Positions 23,027-32,349 of a stretch of DNA of 50,015 nt are shown here, piece after piece. The notes beneath the pieces were generated by a model. The model worked only from the letters and a program-made list of their open reading frames with translations, had not been told where the DNA came from and did no database searches. The position numbers and the translations under genes were made by a program. The DNA comes from Clostridia bacterium (lineage in GTDB: Bacteria > Bacillota > Clostridia > Christensenellales > Borkfalkiaceae): contig JAGHJS010000089.1 of NCBI GenBank assembly GCA_017886545.1, positions 1-50,015 on the forward strand, given 5' to 3'. Position 1 is the first letter of the stretch, and each line of letters begins with the position of its first letter.

Positions 23027-23893
23027 TTATAAAATGTCGTCCAGAAAGTCTGCCAGCGAATCGCGCTTGCGCAGGCAGAGCGCGTCCAGCCCGCTCGCGG
23101 CGATCGTCCCGCCGTTCACGCCCAGCACGGCGTACCCCGCAAAGCGCAGGCTCAGGACGCCCGCCGCCGAATCCTCGATGCCGATCACCCGCCGCGGGTC
23201 GGGCTCGTGCAGCCCGAAGCACGCGAGTTCGGAATACAGGAACGGGTGCGGCTTCGCCGCGATCTCGCCGATGGTGCCGTATTCGCCGCTGTCCTTGCGT
23301 TTGCCGCCCGTGATGACCGCGTCATAAAAGGCGAGCGGGTCGCCCAGCCCTATGGTGCGGAACACGGCGGCGATCTCGGGCACAGCCTTGTACTCCAGCC
23401 CGCTCGTGGCAAGCCCGATCTTCACCCCGCTCTTTTTGAGCGCGAGCAGAAATTCCTTCAGCCCGGGCGCAGGGACGAAGCTGCCCGTGTTCCCCTCGCC
23501 GCGCAGCACGGCGTCCAGCTCGCGGCGCGCGGCGCGGTGGTAGATCGCGTTCGCCTCCGCAAGGCTCTTGCCCGGCGCGTATTTCCCGATGCAGTAGCGC
23601 AGGTGCTCCGCCGTCGTATACCCGCACACGAAGGGCAGGTCCGCCTCCTCCAGCCCGAATTTTTTGTCGCCGAGCAGTTCGCGCATCGTGCATTCGATGA
23701 CGTACACCCAGAACATTTCGCTGGAAAGGGTGGTGCCGTCCAGGTCGGTCATGACGGCGCGGGCGGGCTTTTCAAATACGGCGGGGCAAAGCGGGTACAG
23801 CGCGTGCGACGCGCCGTCCGTGACCCTGCCGTACGTTTCCCCGCCGACCTGCAAAAATTCGATGCCGTGCACTTTAAACGCCGAAGTGTCCAT
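23027..23893 (-). CDS. HAD-superfamily phosphatase / phosphoglucomutase-like
   Basis: A 288-residue HAD hydrolase. Motif I is DLDGTTL with nucleophile Asp50 and acid Asp52, the cap follows (about 60-140), motif II is in LATSG, a motif III lysine is in AAKPHPF, and motif IV is in GIEDSAAG. The helical cap suggests a sugar-phosphate phosphatase or beta-phosphoglucomutase-like mutase. The first 45 residues form a short extension not usual in this family. Sandwiched between two GH2 genes with gaps of only 3 and 20 bases, it most likely handles a phosphorylated sugar from the pathway. AGGAGGGG lies just before the ATG. Confidence 0.87.
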   Translation of the reverse strand: MDTSAFKVHGIEFLQVGGETYGRVTDGASHALYPLCPAVFEKPARAVMTDLDGTTLSSEMFWVYVIECTMRELLGDKKFGLEEADLPFVCGYTTAEHLRYCIGKYAPGKSLAEANAIYHRAARRELDAVLRGEGNTGSFVPAPGLKEFLLALKKSGVKIGLATSGLEYKAVPEIAAVFRTIGLGDPLAFYDAVITGGKRKDSGEYGTIGEIAAKPHPFLYSELACFGLHEPDPRRVIGIEDSAAGVLSLRFAGYAVLGVNGGTIAASGLDALCLRKRDSLADFLDDIL

Positions 23894-23896
23894 CTT

Positions 23897-26320
23897 TTAC
23901 CCCTCCTGCGCGGCGAAATCGGAAAAGCGCAGCGCCGCGGGGTCAATCTCCCGTGCGGACGAGATACGCACCGTGACCGTTTCGCCCGCTTCGACGTCGA
24001 TGAAATTATCCGAATATCTGTACTCGTAGTTCCGGTCGAAGTGCAGGTACAGGCTTTTGAGGAATTTGTTCGCCGTGATGTCGGCAAGCTGGTCGCGCCC
24101 GTCCCTCCGCAGGCGGACGGTATAGTCGCTTTCAAAAGAGGTATCCGCCCACATCGTCGGGGATACGATCTCCTTTACGACGCGCGCGCCGCCGCAAAGC
24201 AGTTCGCCGTACAGGTAATCCCCCGCCGCGCAGGGGGCGGCGCCGATGCGGACGTGCCCGCCCGCAGGGATGCGGACGTCCTCCTCCTTTTTCCACACGA
24301 AGCAGCCGTCCATCCTCTTTTCGCCGTATACGAAGCGCCCCGCAAAATCCTCGCGCGTGTCGTTAAGAACGTAGGCGCCCGTCTCCCCTCCCTGCCCGTA
24401 CGCGAAGGCGGGGCGCAGCGGCGCATAGCAGCGTTTGAGCCTGTAATACGCCTGTTTTGGCTGCAAACTGTGGTCGATCACCGCCCAGGTGCCCGAAGGC
24501 CAGATGTCCGAAAACATCCAGTTCATGAACCCCGAATTTTTCCAGGCGCTGCAGCGGCTGTGGTCCGCCTCCGCCTGCAGGCTCTCCGCGTGCACGCTCA
24601 TCGCCTTGAAAATGAAGTCGTCCAGCCCGCGCGCCTGCCCGTACAGCTCCTCGGCAAAGCGCACTTCCTGCTTCGCAAAAGAAAATTCGACGGTCGCGTA
24701 CGGGTTTTTCATGAAGCGGTCTTCCCAATATTCGTTGATGGGCCACAGCTTGTCTGCGGGGAACATCCGCTCGAACTGTTCGCGCACGGAGGGGCCGAGC
24801 ACGGCGCACTCCGACGTGAACGTGGTCAGTTTTTCCGCAACCGCTTTGCGATAATTGCGCATCCCCCTTGTGAGCGCCTCCTCGAAAGAAGAGCAGTGCG
24901 ACTCGCCCGACGTGCGGTCGTTGCCGTTGTCCGTCAGGCTGAACGGGCTCTGGCGCAGGAAAGGGCGCGTCGCGTCCAGCGTGGCGACCCTGCCGTGCAG
25001 GAGCGTATCCACAAAATAGTCGCCGTGCTGGATCATCTTGCCGCACGAACCCGTCTTTTCGTTCCCGCCGCACCAAAAGACGATGCTCGGGTGCCCCGCA
25101 AGGCGGTCCACCTGGTAGTCGACCTCTTTGAGGCAGTTTTCCACGAACGCCGCGTCCTCTTCGGGAATGTCTGCGCAGGCGAACATGAAATCCTGCCAGA
25201 CCATGATGCCGTATTCGTCGCACAGGTCGTAAAAGAGGCCGCGCTCATAGATGCCGCCGCCCCATACGCGCAGCATATTGAAGTTGCCCTCCGCCGCAAG
25301 GCGGATGAGCCGCTCGTATTTTTCGCGTTTCATGGTGCCCGTGAAGCACTCCGCAGGCACCCAGTTGGAACCGCGGCAGTACACGGGCACCCCGTTCACT
25401 TTCAGCGTAAAGCTGACGCTCGCCTCGCCGAAGGGATGCTGTTCCGCCTCCACCGTGCGGAAGGCGAGCCTGCCGCGGCGTTCGTCGAGGAGGGTGCCGT
25501 CCGCCGCGTACAGCCCGACGCGGTATTCGTACAGGTTCTGCCCGCCGTAGCCGCGCGGCCACCACAGTTCCCTGTCGGGAACATACAGGTTGACAAGGTT
25601 TTTCGTGCCCGTTGCGGCGACCGTACGCTCCGTTTTGCCTTCGGCAAGGGATGCGCCGGGGCGGAGCGCGACCTCCGCGCGGAAGTACACGTCTTCGCCG
25701 CCGAAGTTGAGTTCCGCACGGAAGTTGACGGCGCCGTCTTCATAGGCATACCAGCGCAGGCGATCCATGCGGCGCGCACTGCCATAGCGCAGCGTGACGT
25801 CGTTCCAGATCCCGTACCCGGGCAGATCGGGCGCCCAGTCCCAGCCGAAGTGGCACTGCGCTTTGCGCATGAAGATGCGCGGCACGTTGAAGGTGGCAAA
25901 ATAATTGCCGCAGTCGAAGGACTGCGCGATGCGCGCCGTAGAGCGCATATACACGCGCAGCACGTTTTCGTCGCGCAGGAGCTTTGTCACGTCGAAATCG
26001 TAGCGCAGGAACATGTTCTTTGTTTCGCCGAGAAGAACGCCGTTCAGCTCGACGGAGGCGTATGTATCGATCCCGTAAAAGCACAGGAAGGCGCTCTCGG
26101 CGGAACGCTCCTCCTGCCCGGCACGGAACGTTGTTTCGTACACGAAATCCTCGCCGAGCACCCAGCGCAGACTGCGGTGGTTCAGCCCGAAGTAAGGGTC
26201 GTCGATGACGCCCGCACGGAACAGATCGGCATGGATATCGCCGGGGACTTGCGTCTCCGCGCAGATCCCCTTCTCTTCACAGCGCAAAGCCCATTTCCCG
26301 TTCAACGATCTTTCTTTCAT
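23897..26320 (-). CDS. GH2 beta-mannosidase (second)
   Basis: An 807-residue GH2 enzyme that matches the classical beta-mannosidase layout. The N-terminal domain opens with LNGKWALR and VPGDIHADLFRAGVIDDPYFG, followed by LCFYGIDTYASVELNG and the FGWDWAPDLPGYGIW block. In the barrel the general acid is Glu421 in FWCGGNEKTG and the nucleophile Glu504 in TFTSECAVLG. NMLRVWGGGIYERGLFYDLCDEYG and NSGFMNWMFSDIWPSGTWAVIDH are typical. It has no signal peptide and acts in the cytoplasm, removing terminal beta-mannose. The preceding EamA gene ends 28 bases upstream and the HAD gene follows after three bases, which supports one operon. Confidence 0.93.
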   Translation of the reverse strand: MKERSLNGKWALRCEEKGICAETQVPGDIHADLFRAGVIDDPYFGLNHRSLRWVLGEDFVYETTFRAGQEERSAESAFLCFYGIDTYASVELNGVLLGETKNMFLRYDFDVTKLLRDENVLRVYMRSTARIAQSFDCGNYFATFNVPRIFMRKAQCHFGWDWAPDLPGYGIWNDVTLRYGSARRMDRLRWYAYEDGAVNFRAELNFGGEDVYFRAEVALRPGASLAEGKTERTVAATGTKNLVNLYVPDRELWWPRGYGGQNLYEYRVGLYAADGTLLDERRGRLAFRTVEAEQHPFGEASVSFTLKVNGVPVYCRGSNWVPAECFTGTMKREKYERLIRLAAEGNFNMLRVWGGGIYERGLFYDLCDEYGIMVWQDFMFACADIPEEDAAFVENCLKEVDYQVDRLAGHPSIVFWCGGNEKTGSCGKMIQHGDYFVDTLLHGRVATLDATRPFLRQSPFSLTDNGNDRTSGESHCSSFEEALTRGMRNYRKAVAEKLTTFTSECAVLGPSVREQFERMFPADKLWPINEYWEDRFMKNPYATVEFSFAKQEVRFAEELYGQARGLDDFIFKAMSVHAESLQAEADHSRCSAWKNSGFMNWMFSDIWPSGTWAVIDHSLQPKQAYYRLKRCYAPLRPAFAYGQGGETGAYVLNDTREDFAGRFVYGEKRMDGCFVWKKEEDVRIPAGGHVRIGAAPCAAGDYLYGELLCGGARVVKEIVSPTMWADTSFESDYTVRLRRDGRDQLADITANKFLKSLYLHFDRNYEYRYSDNFIDVEAGETVTVRISSAREIDPAALRFSDFAAQEG

Positions 26321-26347
26321 ATTGTCTCTTCCGAATCCGATTTTTCT

Positions 26348-27310
26348 TTAAAAGAGGAACAGCACCGTCGCCAAAAGGGCGACCGCGAAGCCGATCCACA
26401 TTTTCCAGGTGATGCGTTCCTTGAAGAACACCCGCCCGAACACGGCCGTCAGCACGATGCTTCCGCCCGTCACGATGGGGTACAGTACGCTCGCGGGCAG
26501 ATCGACCGCCCCGTATAATTGCAGCAGGTACCCCGCCCCGCTGATGACGGCATACGCCGCCACGCTCAGAAGCCCCAAAAGCCGCTTTTTGTTTGCGGCG
26601 GGCACGTCCTCCGCTCCCTCCCCTGCGGGAACGGGCGCCGCCTCTGCCGCGCCGCCCTGCAAAAGCACGGGCGCGCTCCGCTTTCTGCGGCGCAGCAGCA
26701 GGCATACTGCCAATGCGAGGGCGGAGAATCCGAACATGAATGCATACGTCATAACGCAATAGTCGATGGTCCCCGACGCCTGCGCGCCGATCTGGTGGCA
26801 CTTTGAAATAATGCTGACTGCGCCGTTAGACACAAAAACGAGCGCGCACAGCCCGTAGAAAACAAGCCTGTTCTTTTTCCCTTCAGGGTTCCCCGCAAGC
26901 GACGTATACACGAGCGCCGCCACGAGCAGGATGCACCCGACGATCCGCCACGCCGTGACAGGTTCGTTCAGAAAGAGCAGCCCGTACAGGAAAGGCAGCA
27001 GCATGCCGCCGAGCATCATCGACATGGTAAATACGGACAGCTTTCCGTACGAAACGGCAAAGATCCCAAGTACCGAATTGAGCGTGCAGGCGAAACTCAT
27101 GCCCAGCGCCATATAGACGGTGAACGCGCTTACGTGTATATCGAACGCGCCTACACACAGAAACAGCAAGCAGGACAGCACTGCCGCCGCGGCGGAAAAA
27201 GCGAAGTTCAGTACGGACGTACTTCCCACTTTGGTCTGATACGTCTTCATGAACACGAACTGCCCCGCTACACAGACGGCTGCGCCGGCGACCATGACAT
27301 AATTCCACAC
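26348..27310 (-). CDS. EamA/DMT-family membrane transporter
   Basis: About 320 residues with ten predicted transmembrane helices in two halves of five, joined by a cytoplasmic Ala/Pro/Glu/Lys-rich loop (about 215-245). The second half ends with the VFFKERITWKMWIGFAVALLATVLF segment typical of EamA (drug/metabolite transporter) proteins, and the first has FGLLFLNEPVTAWRIVG-like features. Substrates in this family range from sugars and amino acids to nucleotide sugars, so import or efflux of a pathway monosaccharide is possible but unproven. The start is uncertain: a TTG at 27334, a GTG at 27310 and an ATG at 27295 are all in frame and none has a strong ribosome site. It lies between the secreted hydrolases and the cytoplasmic mannosidases. 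Confidence 0.83.
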   Translation of the reverse strand: MWNYVMVAGAAVCVAGQFVFMKTYQTKVGSTSVLNFAFSAAAAVLSCLLFLCVGAFDIHVSAFTVYMALGMSFACTLNSVLGIFAVSYGKLSVFTMSMMLGGMLLPFLYGLLFLNEPVTAWRIVGCILLVAALVYTSLAGNPEGKKNRLVFYGLCALVFVSNGAVSIISKCHQIGAQASGTIDYCVMTYAFMFGFSALALAVCLLLRRRKRSAPVLLQGGAAEAAPVPAGEGAEDVPAANKKRLLGLLSVAAYAVISGAGYLLQLYGAVDLPASVLYPIVTGGSIVLTAVFGRVFFKERITWKMWIGFAVALLATVLFLF

Positions 27311-27358
27311 AACGACCACCCGCAGCAGCCGCAAAGGGCTGCCGCGTTATCCTTTTTT

Positions 27359-28951
27359 TCAGCTGCGGCAGAGCATCACGACAGAATTCGCCGGGAGTTC
27401 AAACGTCAGGCACCTGTTTTCGGAAACAAGCGTCTGCGACGCCGCGATCAGAGAATCATCCTCGGGCAGAGAGTCCTCCGCGTACAAGTAATACCCGTAC
27501 GATTGCCCTCCTTCCGTCTCCACCGAATAAGTAACGGGGGTCTCCGTCTGGTTGACAAACAGGTAGGTCGTTTTCCCGTCTGCGGCAAACGCCGTGCCCG
27601 AGATGAACTCGCTGTCGATCTCCATCGGATAGATCTCCGCGCCCTTCGGGATATATTTGGACATGAGCCCGAAACTGTAATACTGCGGACGCACCTGGAA
27701 ATTTTCGGTCAGCCAATTATAGTTACTGTCCATACTGTATTCCGACTTTGCACTCGTCCACAGCCCCGTCTTCATCATGGCGTCATACGAACCCGAACGG
27801 TTATTGTAATAATCCATGATCGTCCAGTAACTCATGCCGCTGGCGCCGTTGTTGAACATCTGCGAAACGATGCGCGCCATCAGCACGCCGCGGCGGTATT
27901 CGTTCATATCCGTCTGCACGGTCGAACCCTCCACCTGGTTGCTGCCGAACTCACCGACAAAGAAGTCCGCGCCGATCGAATTGGCAATGCGGTAATTTGT
28001 TTCCGTCCAGCTTGCGATCGCGGAATTGCCCGTTTCATACCCGAAAATATAGGTATGCGCATTGACCAGATCCGTCTGATCCTGCAGGTCGATGACTGTC
28101 CTTGTCAGCCACTTCTCCGCGCGCGTATCCGTTGCGTCGCCGAGGTTGAACTCAAACAGGTCGCGGATGCCTTCCTCGGTGAACTTTTCATCCAGTTTGC
28201 GTACCATGCTCGCATAGTACGGGAAGAACGGCGTATCGTTCGGCCCGTCCGCCCATGCAACGCCCTCGATCTGGTACGACCAGCACGGCTCGTTCACGGG
28301 CGTGATCTGCTTGATGCAGGTGTACCCCTCGTCCACGCGCAGCACCTTCATGTAGGCGTAAAAGTTTTCGACGAACTCATCCTCCATTTCGTCCTTCGGT
28401 CCCTTGACCCAGTTGTTAGCAAGCCCGGGCGAAGCCCCCTGGTTGTTCGCCGTCATCCAATACGGGGACGAAGACCAGTTGTCGGCGGCAAGCGTCTTGT
28501 TTAAACTCGCGCCCCACAGCACAAAGGTCACGGAAATATCCTGCTCCATGGCAAGATCGAGGAGTTTGCGCAGCGACTGCATTTCCAGGCTTTCCTTGGT
28601 CAGGGCGTCCTCGTTGAGCGTGTCTGGGTCGTCGTTGTCGTTCTCAGGCTCCAGCCATTCAGGAAGCACCATCACGCGGATACAGTCGAGCTTCAGCTCT
28701 CTGACCCGTTCGGTAATGATCTCCCAACCGCCCGTGCCGCTGCTCGGGTCATCGAGCTCGTCAGGGAAATTCTGCGAAAAGTAATGCGGATCGAATTCCG
28801 CCCCCACGCCGCGCACGTTCACGCCCGTGGCGTGCCCCTGTTCGATGAGCGTGCTCCCCGAAGGAACGACCAGCACTTCCTCCGCCTCTGTGCAGGCGGC
28901 AAACGCGAACAGGAGCAGGAAGGAAAAGATCACTGCCAATATCTTTTTCAT
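27359..28951 (-). CDS. Secreted lipoprotein glycosidase, clan GH-A (GH5-like), second copy
   Basis: A 530-residue lipoprotein (signal peptide ending FAAC; lipidated Cys20), so it is anchored outside the membrane. The domain is a TIM-barrel glycosidase of clan GH-A: Glu221 in ITPVNEPCW is the predicted acid/base and Glu334 in FVGEFGSNQ the nucleophile. LKLDCIRVMVLPEWLEP and MSYWTIMDYYNN are typical of the barrel. A C-terminal beta-sandwich (about 430-530) follows. The NEP and GEFG signatures favour GH5, and GH5 endo-mannanase would fit the beta-mannosidases next door, but GH30 or GH39 cannot be excluded. It starts three bases after the other secreted hydrolase stops; the ribosome site GGAGGG lies inside that gene's last codons, so the two are translationally linked. 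Confidence 0.85.
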   Translation of the reverse strand: MKKILAVIFSFLLLFAFAACTEAEEVLVVPSGSTLIEQGHATGVNVRGVGAEFDPHYFSQNFPDELDDPSSGTGGWEIITERVRELKLDCIRVMVLPEWLEPENDNDDPDTLNEDALTKESLEMQSLRKLLDLAMEQDISVTFVLWGASLNKTLAADNWSSSPYWMTANNQGASPGLANNWVKGPKDEMEDEFVENFYAYMKVLRVDEGYTCIKQITPVNEPCWSYQIEGVAWADGPNDTPFFPYYASMVRKLDEKFTEEGIRDLFEFNLGDATDTRAEKWLTRTVIDLQDQTDLVNAHTYIFGYETGNSAIASWTETNYRIANSIGADFFVGEFGSNQVEGSTVQTDMNEYRRGVLMARIVSQMFNNGASGMSYWTIMDYYNNRSGSYDAMMKTGLWTSAKSEYSMDSNYNWLTENFQVRPQYYSFGLMSKYIPKGAEIYPMEIDSEFISGTAFAADGKTTYLFVNQTETPVTYSVETEGGQSYGYYLYAEDSLPEDDSLIAASQTLVSENRCLTFELPANSVVMLCRS

Positions 28952-28954
28952 CGG

Positions 28955-30499
28955 TCAACCCTCCAGCGTCGAATACACGCAGAACGACTGCGCGGGGAGC
29001 GTATCCGTCAGCACCCTGCCGTCGCAGGAGAACCAGCCGTTCGCCGCGATCACACGGTTATCCGTCGGCACGTCGTTCATGTCATAAACGTAGCGCGCCA
29101 TGTGTTCGGGAAAGAGATTGCGGTTGAGGAAGGAAACGTTTTTCGTTGTTTCCGCGGTATTGACCACGCAATACGTCCAGTTTTCCCCGTCCGAGAACGC
29201 GACCGCGATGATATCTTCGTCCGCACATTCGATGGTATAGATGTCCATCCCTTTTTTGACAAAACGGGTGAGCATGGAGTACGAATAATACACGGGGCGG
29301 CAGGCATAATCCTCATCCGCACTGCCCCAAAGCCCCATCTTCGTGTTCATCGACGCAGAAGATTCATCCTCTTCGTCGTAGTAAAACTCATTGAACAGCA
29401 CCCAATAGCTCATACCCTGACTGCCCGCGTTGAACATGTTCAGCGCGATACGCGCCACCTGCAGCCCGCGCTCGGGCGATTTGAACTCCTCCTGGCTCGG
29501 ATTGTTCGTACCGAATTCCCCGAACACATGCGCTTTGCCGTACTTGTTCGCCGTATCCGCAAACGCCTTGAGGTTTTCGTCATACCCGTCGCCGGACATA
29601 TAAGCGTTGGAATCTTCCAGCGTATACGAATAATTGTGGGAATTGAGGATATCCGCGATCTCTCCGAGCTGATTGCCCGACTCTTCCAGCCAGGTCTTGT
29701 TCATCGTATCATCACTGAGGATGAACAGCACGTCGTCGCGCACGCCCGCCTCGGTAAATTCATCATGCATCGCCTGGCACATCTCCACGTAATCCGAAAA
29801 CACATACATCGCGTTCGGCGCATTGTAGGTGAGGCGGAAGGTGGAAGTCGGTTCGTTCACGGGCGTAAAATACTTGATGCAGGTGTAGCCGCGCTCGTTG
29901 ATGAGGTAATCGATAAGATCCGCGCACACCTCCGCAAATACGGTATGGTCGGTGCAGAGCGACCAGTCGTTTTCGGGATTGACCTTCATAAAGTCGGAAT
30001 CCCACAGCCACATCGTTGCGCACACTTCGATCCCGAACGTCTGCGCAACGTCGAGCATGGCGTAAACGCTTTTCATCTGATCGCTGTCCCAATCGTAATT
30101 TTTGGTCGTATATGCCTCTTCATCCGGACAATACCAGGACGTGAGGAACATCATGCGGAAAAATTCGATCCCCATCTCCGCAATGCGCCCTACGAACAGG
30201 TCGTTGAACACATCCCCGTCGATGTAATAGTTTTCGTCTTCGCCGATGATCGTCCTGCCCGCGTTCTGCGTATACCAGTACGGATCGAGCTCGGTACCGA
30301 CAAAGATCACTTCCTTTCCGTTCCCGTCCTGCGGGATCTCCAGCGCGAGCGAACCGTCGGGGACGGTCGTATTTGCGTTCGGATCGCCGTAGTCTTTCGG
30401 CTCATCGCCCGTTTCGGCGGGTCCGCATGCGGCGAACAGCCCCAGCAGCAGTACAGCCAACGCGATACAAAGGATCTTTTTGATCTTTCCTCTTATCAT
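28955..30499 (-). CDS. Secreted lipoprotein glycosidase, clan GH-A (GH5-like), first copy
   Basis: A 514-residue lipoprotein (signal peptide ending LFAAC; lipidated Cys25). The TIM barrel carries predicted acid/base Glu216 in FTPVNEPTST and nucleophile Glu328 in VFGEFGTNN. The strand pattern (IEFFRMMFLTSWYCPDE, CATMWLWDSDF, MSYWVLFNEF) and a C-terminal beta domain match the enzyme at 27359-28951. The two are related but far from identical, so this is old duplication with likely specialisation. As a surface enzyme it should cut polysaccharide to oligosaccharides for the ABC importer encoded upstream. The ATG has only a weak AAGAG site, and a hairpin lies just before it, so expression relative to the binding proteins may be reduced. 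Confidence 0.85.
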   Translation of the reverse strand: MIRGKIKKILCIALAVLLLGLFAACGPAETGDEPKDYGDPNANTTVPDGSLALEIPQDGNGKEVIFVGTELDPYWYTQNAGRTIIGEDENYYIDGDVFNDLFVGRIAEMGIEFFRMMFLTSWYCPDEEAYTTKNYDWDSDQMKSVYAMLDVAQTFGIEVCATMWLWDSDFMKVNPENDWSLCTDHTVFAEVCADLIDYLINERGYTCIKYFTPVNEPTSTFRLTYNAPNAMYVFSDYVEMCQAMHDEFTEAGVRDDVLFILSDDTMNKTWLEESGNQLGEIADILNSHNYSYTLEDSNAYMSGDGYDENLKAFADTANKYGKAHVFGEFGTNNPSQEEFKSPERGLQVARIALNMFNAGSQGMSYWVLFNEFYYDEEDESSASMNTKMGLWGSADEDYACRPVYYSYSMLTRFVKKGMDIYTIECADEDIIAVAFSDGENWTYCVVNTAETTKNVSFLNRNLFPEHMARYVYDMNDVPTDNRVIAANGWFSCDGRVLTDTLPAQSFCVYSTLEG

Positions 30500-30511
30500 A
30501 CTCTTATGTAA

Positions 30512-30530
30512 GGGGCGAGGGAGACGCCCC
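30512..30530 (-). other. Intercistronic stem-loop between binding protein and hydrolase genes
   Basis: GGGGCG and CGCCCC (30512-30517 and 30525-30530) form a short G+C stem in the gap after the binding-protein stop. There is no U-run, so it is not an obvious terminator. It may stabilise the upstream mRNA and lower expression of downstream genes. Confidence 0.5.
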
Positions 30531-30544
30531 GCCCCTGTTCCTCC

Positions 30545-32269
30545 TTACTGAATTTCAATGCTCCACAGCTCTTCAAAGTACGCGATCGAACTTTTTGTCT
30601 GTGCGTCGAGGAAGTTGAGATATTTTTCACAATAAGTATGGAAATACTCCAGCCAGTCGTTATTGAAAACATCGCTCGGGCTGGTAGATCCCTGCCCTGC
30701 CCACGCGGGGCCGCGGATGTACTGCACGAAATTCTGTTCGAGGATCCCCTCCTGGTTGCGGACGGTATTGTCGCTGATCTCAGGCAGCCAGATCCCCTCG
30801 GTAGAGTTGACGTCGTATGCCTCAAACTCATACCGCGCAGTGAGGTACCACGCCTGTTCGTCGGCAGAATAGTCGCCGCGCAGACGATTGGAAATATTGA
30901 TGTTTTCCGTGAGAAGATATTTACCGGAATAGGGCGGGTTGAGCGTGAACTCTTCCCTGTTCGCAAGCGGGAACACCCAGGTTTCGTACTGTTCGCCGTT
31001 CCAGTCGATGGTATCGCCTTCCTCCCAGTGCACACCTTTCACGCCGTATTTGCACAATTCATAGTTTTCTTTGGAAGAGAGCTGCCAGTCAATAAACTTC
31101 AAAAGCACTTCGGTATCCGTATCGCGGTGATCGGGAATGACAAGCGCTTCGGAAGCCTTGTTATCCTTCGCATTTCCGCGCACGATGCCTTCGCCGTTGT
31201 TTTCCGCTGCGTATGCCTGCCCTTCTTCGGTAATGTCGTCCGCGATGGGCGCGATCATGATGTAATCCAGCTGGGAATTGATGCTCTCCACCGTGCGCAT
31301 GGAGGAAATGAGGTACTCCACGTCGGGATAAGACATATACACCGCCGACAGTTCGGAGGAGAACCAACCGATCCTGTCGGTGTCGTCGACTTGCAGCGAT
31401 TCGTTCTCCCATATCCCGTCTTTGGACCATTTCCACATATAGTCGAGCATCATCTGCCCGCCTTCGGTGAAATACCCCGGAACAACCGTCCCGTCCTCCT
31501 GAATGACATTCACACCGTAATCACCGTCGAACACCCCTCCGAACAGACGTACCAGATCCCACGGCTTTGCGGCGACAGGGTAACGCAGGTTCGTATACTC
31601 ATTTTTAATGGCATACATCAGGTCCTCGAACTGGGTAAAAGTCATTTTCTTGTACCCTTCGTTCAGAACGTTATAATCGTCCGGATCCAGCCCCGTTTCA
31701 TCCTGCACTGCGCGCATCATGTCTGCGTTGACGATCATCGCGTAACCGCGGTCGGCGGTTACAGAGGGGATCATGCGCATCTGATAATCCGCTTCGTCCA
31801 TCGTCCCGATGGGAACGTAGGCAGACATCTCCACTTCATGCTGCGGATCGTTCATCCTGATGGCGTTGAGGATGTTCGGATAATCCTCTATATAATCGGT
31901 AAGGTCGATGACGATATCGCGCTCCGCTTTTGCGTACGGCATGATGACGGAACCCGCGTCCTCCCCCATGAACGAAATGACCGCGTCCAGATCCTGTGTA
32001 TATACGCCCATGCCGGTGGAAACGCGCTGCTCCAATTCACTCTGCGAATAGATCGTGACCTGCAGATCGATCGAAATGCCGGTGTCTTCATAGAACTTTT
32101 CTTCGATCGCCTCTTTTACCACGTCATCCTGCGTGCCGTCCGCCTGTCCGGACGCGCGTTCACGGTATACGGTGATGACATATTCGCCGCCCGAGCCGCC
32201 TCCGCCACCGCAGGCGCAGAACCCGAACAGCATCAACACTGCCAAAACAACAACAAGAATTTTTTTCAA
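30545..32269 (-). CDS. ABC sugar-binding lipoprotein (second of two near-identical copies)
   Basis: A 574-residue extracellular solute-binding protein of the LplA-like group, which captures oligosaccharides for ABC import. The start is a TTG at 32267-32269 with AAAGGAG upstream. This gives exactly the length and N-terminus of its neighbour, whereas an upstream start would add 24 residues before the signal peptide. The signal peptide ends FCAC (lipidated Cys20) and is followed by a Gly/Ser linker. It is very close to the copy at 32350-34074: most of the central domain is identical, with differences clustered in short patches and in the last 60 residues. It lies 80 bases downstream of that copy and shares the operon. 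Sugar specificity is not readable from sequence. Confidence 0.92.
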   Translation of the reverse strand: MKKILVVVLAVLMLFGFCACGGGGGSGGEYVITVYRERASGQADGTQDDVVKEAIEEKFYEDTGISIDLQVTIYSQSELEQRVSTGMGVYTQDLDAVISFMGEDAGSVIMPYAKAERDIVIDLTDYIEDYPNILNAIRMNDPQHEVEMSAYVPIGTMDEADYQMRMIPSVTADRGYAMIVNADMMRAVQDETGLDPDDYNVLNEGYKKMTFTQFEDLMYAIKNEYTNLRYPVAAKPWDLVRLFGGVFDGDYGVNVIQEDGTVVPGYFTEGGQMMLDYMWKWSKDGIWENESLQVDDTDRIGWFSSELSAVYMSYPDVEYLISSMRTVESINSQLDYIMIAPIADDITEEGQAYAAENNGEGIVRGNAKDNKASEALVIPDHRDTDTEVLLKFIDWQLSSKENYELCKYGVKGVHWEEGDTIDWNGEQYETWVFPLANREEFTLNPPYSGKYLLTENINISNRLRGDYSADEQAWYLTARYEFEAYDVNSTEGIWLPEISDNTVRNQEGILEQNFVQYIRGPAWAGQGSTSPSDVFNNDWLEYFHTYCEKYLNFLDAQTKSSIAYFEELWSIEIQ

Positions 32270-32298
32270 GACTTTTTCTCCTTTCGGTAAGATCCTAT

Positions 32299-32318
32299 CT
32301 GCCCCGTCGGGGAGGCAG
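32299..32318 (-). other. Intercistronic stem-loop between the two binding-protein genes
   Basis: CTG-CCCC / GGGG-CAG with a three-base bulge forms an imperfect G+C stem in the 80-base gap between the duplicated genes. A second small palindrome, GCGGAGTTCCGC, lies just beside it. There is no U-run. A role in setting mRNA stability between the copies is possible. Confidence 0.4.
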
Positions 32319-32349
32319 CTTTCGGACGCGGAGTTCCGCACCCGACCTT

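Noticed and set aside
23207-26518. A 1103-codon open frame antisense to the HAD and GH2 genes
   Set aside because: It covers two convincing enzyme genes on the other strand, has no start signals and is rich in Arg/His/Ala with no recognisable motif.
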